Origin: Allium sativum
Taxonomy: Eukaryota > Streptophyta > Magnoliopsida > Asparagales > Amaryllidaceae
Reading direction: 5' to 3'
Assembly (NCBI GenBank): GCA_030737875.1
Contig: CM060912.1
Location: forward strand, 129,217,993-129,281,992
Length of the DNA stretch: 64,000 nucleotides
In this document: one piece after another, positions 58,432-64,000 of the stretch
Layout: each line of letters opens with the position of its first letter
Numbering within the stretch: the stretch's first letter is position 1
Notes under the pieces: generated by a model
Seen by the model: the letters and a program-made list of their open reading frames with translations, nothing else
Told to the model about the DNA's origin: nothing
Database searches by the model: none
Made by a program: the position numbers and the translations under genes

Positions 58432-60789
58432 CTATGCATTAATATTTAATTAATGCAAATTTGAGATAAATATGATGTCTAAAAAAAAGTGTTGGGTGGA
58501 TAGGGCTAAACCAACTGGACTGATGAATCTAATAAAAACCGTTTCGTGAGTCTGTAGGCCCAATACAAAGTTAGACAAGCTGTAAGTATTTTAAATCCGT
58601 ACATCTGATCTATTAATCTGAAAACTTGTTAACTTGATAGTCTGATCTGTGAATTAGAAATTTGAACTCTGTCTGAAATCTGTCTAAAATCTGTAAACAA
58701 GTTAATCTGAAATCTGTTAGTCTGGGGACACAAGGTTAGGATGGGAATTACTTGTGTCATCTGTTGTGTGGAACTCATATTAGTCAGTAACCCTTTCGAT
58801 ATCAAAACTTTGATCCCACGCTATGTAGGGGTCTGGGCACGCCTACTGAACTAATTATATGCGGTTCATTCTGATAATGGCGAGGGGTGTTGATGGCGCG
58901 TTCCAACCGGGTCATGTGCGTGCATGGATCCAGTCTGCTCTGAGGATGTAAGACACTGTGACATCTGTAAATAGGTCTGTGCCAATAGGTTGCCACTTTA
59001 GTGAGTGATACACCCTACTGTGGGGACGACACAGGGTATTTATGTATTAGGGAGTCGATCGCTTGGGGTAGAGTTCTGTCTGTTGGTACCGTCTGTTTCT
59101 GTTGGGTGGTAACACCTGTCTGTTTCTACGTGGTACCGTCTGTTGGGGTGGTAAAGGCCCATTACCAGTGTACACCTGATTCTAACATTCTGTTTCCGTA
59201 GGGATTATTTTGTTTCGTTCTCTGATTCCGTTTCCGATTCTGTTTCTGTACCTTCTATCTGTTGGGGTGGTGAAGGCCCATTAGTTGGGTGGTAAAGGTC
59301 CATTATTAGTATTCTGCTTCTGTACCTTCTGTCTGTTCGGGTAGTAAAGGCCCATTACTAGCATTTCTATTTCTGTAGAGATTATTTTGTTTCCGTTTCA
59401 GTTTAGATATTAGGGTAACACCTAATCCTGTTATACTAGTATTAGTGCAGAGAAGTGAAAATCTTACCTTAGCCTATATCATTCCGTTTCTTCTGTTTAC
59501 TTTCTATTTCTATTACGGTTATCTCTCTTCTAGTTTTGTTTACATGTCATGATACTTTATCTGTTTATATGCTAAAAGTCACTGGACTCACCAGACTTAT
59601 GTCTGACCTAGTTTGTTCCGCCTCTTTTCTTTCCATCCCCCCCTCCCCCCCAGGTTTTTAGGGTGGAAACGTATGAGCTTGATTCAGATTCTCTCTGCTT
59701 GAAGTGTTTGAAGTATTGCTTGGCTTTGGCTCTATCTTTCCATGGCATTTTATATTGGGGATTTTGGCTTTGAAAACTATGCATTCTGAAGGCTTTTGTA
59801 GAAGACTGATATTTTTGTACTTGAATTCCAATATTGTGATTTTGAAAGATGTAACTAAACTCATTTCTGTTTCTGTTGTAATAAAGTTATAAAATTTTCA
59901 AGTACTACTTTTATCTGTCTCGTAAATTTCTATTCTGTCTATTAAACCGCTCCACCAAAGTTAAGGCATTCCCTTTCCGAGTGACCTTAACGGAGGTGGG
60001 GTGTTACAAGGTGTATGTGCCTCACTAATGATTACTCTGCACTATTACTAGTATAACTAAAATGAGATGATTCCTTCCACTATAAGTTGGTGGACTTAGG
60101 GAATACGTCAGATGTACCCTAACCTCTACCCTAATCGATCAGCTCCCTACCATGTAGATATCCTGTGCTGGCCCCACAGTAGGAGTTATCACTTCCTAAA
60201 GTGGCAACCAATAAGGTGTGCACAACCATACCTACTGGTGTCATGATCGTCTTATCCCCTTCTGCCCGGCTTATGCATGCACAAGGTTCAGTCGGTTTGC
60301 GCTGCCCACACCATCCATCTCGTTTGGATCTCTTATAGTCAATCAGTAAGTGTGCCCCTTCTCTTCCTAGCATGGAGTTCTTTACTTGATACCAACTCCA
60401 GGTTACTGACTGAAATGGGTCCCACCTAATATGATACAAGCTCTACCCTTGTCTTGTATCACCACTAGGTTTTTCACAGACTATGTATACCTTTAGGTGT
60501 CTTTAATTATATAACCCTATGTCAGTTATGCTTACCCTAAAGGTTGTCTTTAATTACATAACTTTATTATATTTTCCTCCGGTTATGTATACCATTAGGT
60601 GTTTTTAATTACATAACCTTATTGGGTTAAGTTCGTGGGCATATATGTAAATATTACCTACCCCCTCTAATTTACTTAACCCACCCACTACCCATCCAAT
60701 TTTACTTAACCCTAACTTAAGTTCATAATCATACAATCCTTATGGATTAAATTAGGTTGAGTAGTCTAATCCAATACCATGTCCAATTA

Positions 60790-61020
60790 TGGTTATAATG
60801 GGCTAGACCTCCCACATTAAGCCTACAACATGTGGATGTTGGATATGCTGGTTGGGTACAGGCAGACTTATTCCATAGTTGGGTCTAACTTCGTGTCATA
60901 GCCCAATTTGTATTTATGTACTTAGACCTCCAACATTAGGTTTAGCATTAGTGGCTGCTAGATATGCCAGTCGGGTCCGGGCAGACTTCCTCCACTAATG
61001 CAACCTAACCTCGTGTCATA
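60790..61020. repeat. ~120-bp tandem pair in the chromovirus LTR
   Basis: Two units, each gacctcc.acatta..., ...gggt.c.ggcagactt.., ...aacytcgtgtcata. On the minus strand they correspond to the 117-bp pairs of the gag-only LTRs. Confidence 0.85.
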
Positions 61021-61946
61021 AGTACAATTACAATTCCTATTTGTAATTACTAAACATTCCATTTTTATTCAAATATACCTATGTCATTATACTTGATTAT
61101 TTCTGTGTTTCCCTATTTGAATTGTATGTCCAATATTACATAAATTATGCCAATTATAAACCCCCTTTTCTCTGTTTCTTAACTAACGTACGTGCACGTA
61201 TTTTGGCGGCGTCTAGGCTATAAAGTAGCCTAGCCACAACAAAGAAAAAGGGAATATGAAAAAGGATGATAGTTTTTCAACATGTCTTGGCATACACATA
61301 AACTTAACATGATAACAAGGTGAGTGGGCATGTAATTTTCATCATAGCAAGGTGGACATAAAACTGATGAACTTGTGGCAACTACGATGTAAAAGCAACG
61401 TAATGAGATCTAGTCCTACTATTTAGATCTAGCATAATTAGGGTGACATAACAACATGTTTAGATCTAAAAATGGCTTCACATGTCAAGTTTACAGCATA
61501 TTTAAACTAATCACAATATGACAGGTGAAAGGTGATTTACATGAAGAACTAGATCTTGCCAATGTTACAACTATCCAATAGATGTACATTCACCATAATA
61601 TAGTTACAAGTCCAGATCCACATTGACAACATAATAGAATAACCGCAACTGTACTAGATCTAGGGAATTAGATCTATCATGACATAGTATAGGATTTAAG
61701 ACTAGCACAGAATCATGTTTTGCAACATATCCAATTTATAGTCTTTCACAATTCACTTTTATTTTTCTGAACCTAAAAGTAATCTAGAAACTCACAGCGT
61801 TTGGTTTAGAGAATTGAGAAAGAACGGATCTAGAATTTCTGAATTTGATTTGCAAAGTGTGCTGTTGTAGAAAACGGTTCAGTTCGCACTCCAGCAGCAT
61901 ATAGCCTCCATGACTTCCATTGAAGAAAATATGAGAAATAGCCACA

Positions 61947-61954
61947 TATTTATA
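61947..61954 (-). promoter_or_regulatory. TATA box of the chromovirus LTR
   Basis: TATAAATA on the minus strand, 46 bp downstream of the nearest GTCGAC in transcription direction. Confidence 0.65.
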
Positions 61955-61999
61955 GTTGTAGAGCCCTCTGGAACCGATTTCCACCTCAGCCCTAGGGGT

Positions 62000-62052
62000 G
62001 TCGACTCCCTTGTGGGTGGGTCAACCCCTAGGTCGACACCTAGGGGGTCGAC
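62000..62052. repeat. GGTCGACC cluster in the chromovirus LTR
   Basis: Three GTCGAC sites and a gtcaac variant within about 55 bp, in an otherwise AT-rich LTR, with adjoining ccctaggg / ccccctag inverted motifs. Confidence 0.88.
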
Positions 62053-62360
62053 CCCCTAGAGTGGAAATTTTTCCGCTCTGATGAATTTTTCGAATTTGAA
62101 TCAATCTGGATACAATTCTGACTCATCACTGACTTACCTCTGACTCATGCGTATATATATAATTCTTATGCGCGTATACAAACTTAAAACCCTCATAACT
62201 TCCTTATACGGTATCCGTTTTACGCAAACCAAATGTCTATCTTGACCAGAATTTGGAGAACGACGCAATGGCGCAGTCCGTTTCCTCTAATTTTGAATAT
62301 TAAATTAATTATTATTTAATTTATCCTCTTTTAATGTAAGTACAAATTCGATGTTTTACA

Positions 62361-62910
62361 TTCTCTCCTACTCAAAGAATTTCGTCCCGAAATATCTACG
62401 TTTAGAAGAATGCATATCCTACCATCCATCTACTCATCCACCAACCACTGGCATCCATTGTCCTTAAAGATTTCTAATGCTTATATGAATATATGCGAAG
62501 GTGTGTGTATGTGTCCCAAAACTAATGCGAATATCAGGCGGTCTACTGATCTAGTAGACCTCTTTAATGCAATGTATGTTAGTGCCATGAATCCAATATG
62601 TATGCGAATAATCCTATTGTATCATATAAGTTTTATATGTTTGCACACTCATTCGTCCAAATGCAACATTCATATGCTAACTCATCCATTTCCATTCATA
62701 AAAGAAAAGAAAATGCATACACATCCATATGCAGTATGAGAGTGGTTGTGCTGATCTTAGTGCCTAATATGTGTGTATATGCGTCCACAGGAAACCACTA
62801 GCAAGCACTTGCATCCACTTGCATCCATCAACCATAACATGTTTCAAACACATGTTTACATCCATAGGATTCCTATCTAAAGGTCAAAAATGCGATGGAT
62901 AAGATATACT
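62361..62910 (-). mobile_element. Chromovirus 3' untranslated internal region
   Basis: Between the LTR and the integrase stop codon. The minus strand reads cgggacgaaattctttgag...aggagagaa at the LTR side, the usual gypsy end. Repeated gcatccacttgcatcca-type motifs at 62800-62830 are shared with 55920-55960 of the gag-only element. Open frames on the plus strand (62410-62801) are incidental. Confidence 0.75.
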
Positions 62911-64000
62911 CTATTTACATAAACAAGCACTGATAAACTTAGGAAAAGTAGTTAAGAACATACCCTCGAAAAGAAAAGGGTACGAAGCATGAATCTTTTC
63001 TTCGGTCTCCCAAGTCGCATCTTCTGGGTTATCTTCCCATTGAACCTTTAGCAACTTGATCTCCTTACTGCGCAGCTTCATAACTTCTGACCCAAGAATA
63101 CGGGTAAGGACTAGTCTGACTGTCGCCTCCCGTTCCACTTCGACTTCTTCCAACATACTCGGTTCAACAACTTCTGTGGTGTCATGCAGGCACTTCCGCA
63201 GATGAGAGACGTGGAAAACGTCGTGAACACCAGATAGATTTTCTGGGAGCTTTACTCGGTAGGCCATTTGGCCGATCCTCTTGGTTATGGGAAATGGTCC
63301 CACAAACCTAAGTGCCATCTTCCCTACTGATCCGAAGCGAACCACATTCCTTAAAGGCGATACTTTAATAAAAACTAATTCTCCCACTTCAAATTTGATG
63401 TCATTCCTTCTCTTGCCTGCATACGACTTCTGCCTATCTTGAACTGTCTTCATCCGCCGTCGAAGACGGTCAATCTTTTCGGATGTTTCCCTAACCATAT
63501 CTGGTCCGAGTAATAATCTTTCTGTAGATTCCCACCAAGTTGGCGATCTACAGGGTCTTCCATACAATGCTCGAAGGGTGTCATGCCGATGCTGGCCTGA
63601 TAGCTGTTATTATAGGCAAACTCTACTAAAGGAAGATGCTCTTCCCAAGTCCCTCCGAAGTCTAGGATACACAACCTTCAAAGATCTTCTAAAATTCTGT
63701 TCACGCTCTCCGTTTTCCCATCGGTCTGAGGATGATAAGCGATGCTCAAACACAATTGTGTACCTAATGCTTCTTGCAATCTCCTCCAAAATTCTCTGGT
63801 AAAGATGAGGTCACGATCGCTCACAATGCTGGAAGGTACTCCATAAAGACGAACTATCTCACGAACATAGATTGCTTCCAACCATGATAATGAGTCTATC
63901 CTCTACCACCTGAATACTAGTATTACCTTTCTTCGATCTAGGCAACACATCGATGAATTCCATAGAGACGCTCTCCCATTTCCACTGCGGAACCTCCAAC
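62911..64000 (-). pseudogene. Ty3/gypsy chromovirus integrase with C-terminal chromodomain (partial, broken)
   Basis: Minus strand, running off the right edge. Near 63875-64000: EVPQWKWESVSMEFIDVLP...VVEDRL, with the first catalytic Asp. After a short deletion and shift come YVREIVRLYGVPSSIVSDRD (second Asp) and AYHPQTDGKTESVNR (catalytic Glu), ending at a TGA near 63678. The next segment, LDFGGTWEEHLPLVEFAYNN, continues in the same frame. A one-base loss near 63570 shifts to YGRPCRSPTWWES and the C-terminal part (63567-62911): KVSPLRNVVRFG.VGK, the GPFPI-type SH3-like domain, HVFHVSHLRKCL-like motif, then a chromodomain (ILGSEVMKLRSKEI...KVQWEDNPEDATWETEEKI). It resembles the Tekay/Del lineage. 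Chromodomains target integration to heterochromatin. Catalytic residues are retained, but three lesions make this copy inactive. Confidence 0.9.

Larger units (their letters stand above)
56392..60008 (+). mobile_element. 3' LTR of the gag-only element, complete, 3,617 bp
   Basis: TGTAACACCCCG...GGTGGGGTGTTACA, so the termini form an 11-bp perfect inverted repeat. Contains the same landmarks as the 5' LTR: GTCGAC cluster (56672-56762), TATA (56873-56880), minisatellite (57833-58054), 117-bp pair (58223-58431), ggtggtaaagg repeats, and a C-rich tract (59636-59651). The flank to the right is aggtg, which should equal the target duplication, but the left partner is missing because the 5' LTR start is lost. 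Confidence 0.9.
60009..62360 (-). mobile_element. 3' LTR of the minus-strand chromovirus (main part)
   Basis: Read on the minus strand it starts TGTAAAACATCG next to the polypurine-type taggagagaa (62361-62370) and follows the same layout as the gag-only LTR. It has a conserved gcgccattgcg...gtttgcgtaaaacgga..ccgtat block (62205-62275), three GTCGAC sites (62000-62052), a TATA box (61947-61954), a tandem ~120-bp pair with gtctgcccg cores (60790-61020), and a cagcacaggatatct / gggagctgatcga block (60130-60170). It is cut at 60008 by the gag-only element; its outer end is probably 50431-50651. Small open frames here are incidental. Confidence 0.78.

Overview
This is a gene-poor, AT-rich stretch of a flowering-plant nuclear genome, probably a eudicot, although the sequence does not fix the species. 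The evidence is Ty1/copia, Ty3/gypsy chromovirus, RTE-type LINE and hAT remnants nested in one another, primer-binding sites matching plant initiator tRNA-Met (TGGTATCAGAGC), and very large gypsy LTRs. I see no intact host gene, no rRNA or tRNA gene and no CRISPR array. Every recognisable protein-coding stretch is retrotransposon-derived and broken.

Layout. 1-2.5 kb: unassigned AT-rich DNA, a hAT MITE (913-1401) and the tail of a copia LTR with its primer site. 2.5-10.8 kb: a decayed copia element, gag then pol, split by a ~5.3 kb solo gypsy LTR (3193-8484) that itself holds a second hAT MITE and a foldback. 10.8-19.7 kb: a gypsy LTR (10837-16102) inserted into the copia reverse transcriptase and interrupted by a 2.3 kb hAT element with a small solo LTR inside it, then non-coding LTR-like DNA. 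The whole 7890-19711 segment is repeated directly as 19712-31545 at roughly 0.5-1% divergence, with a 4-bp AATT microhomology at the junction. 31.5-32.5 kb: a GC-rich leader-like segment with a good splice donor, then a long TA microsatellite.

32.6-44.7 kb: a non-coding LARD-type LTR element with a complete 6.2 kb 3' LTR, a 1.2 kb internal region and a truncated 5' LTR. The last base of the 5' LTR is interrupted by a 1.83 kb near-perfect palindrome made of two inverted LTR 3' halves, flanked by a 5-bp target duplication. 44.7-45.7 kb: the 3' end of an RTE LINE. 46.5-49.4 kb: a decayed gypsy reverse transcriptase followed by a polypurine tract and a 3' LTR lacking the hAT insertion (a natural empty site). 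49.4-50.4 kb: a reversed LARD LTR fragment.

50.4-64 kb: a minus-strand gypsy chromovirus (integrase plus chromodomain, running off the right edge). Its 3' LTR appears to have been entered by a plus-strand, gag-only, pol-less LTR element (50652-60008) with 3.6 kb LTRs. The two share LTR architecture, 3' UTR and polypurine-tract region, so they look like an autonomous/non-autonomous pair. The most unusual object is the LTR-derived palindrome at 35427-37259.
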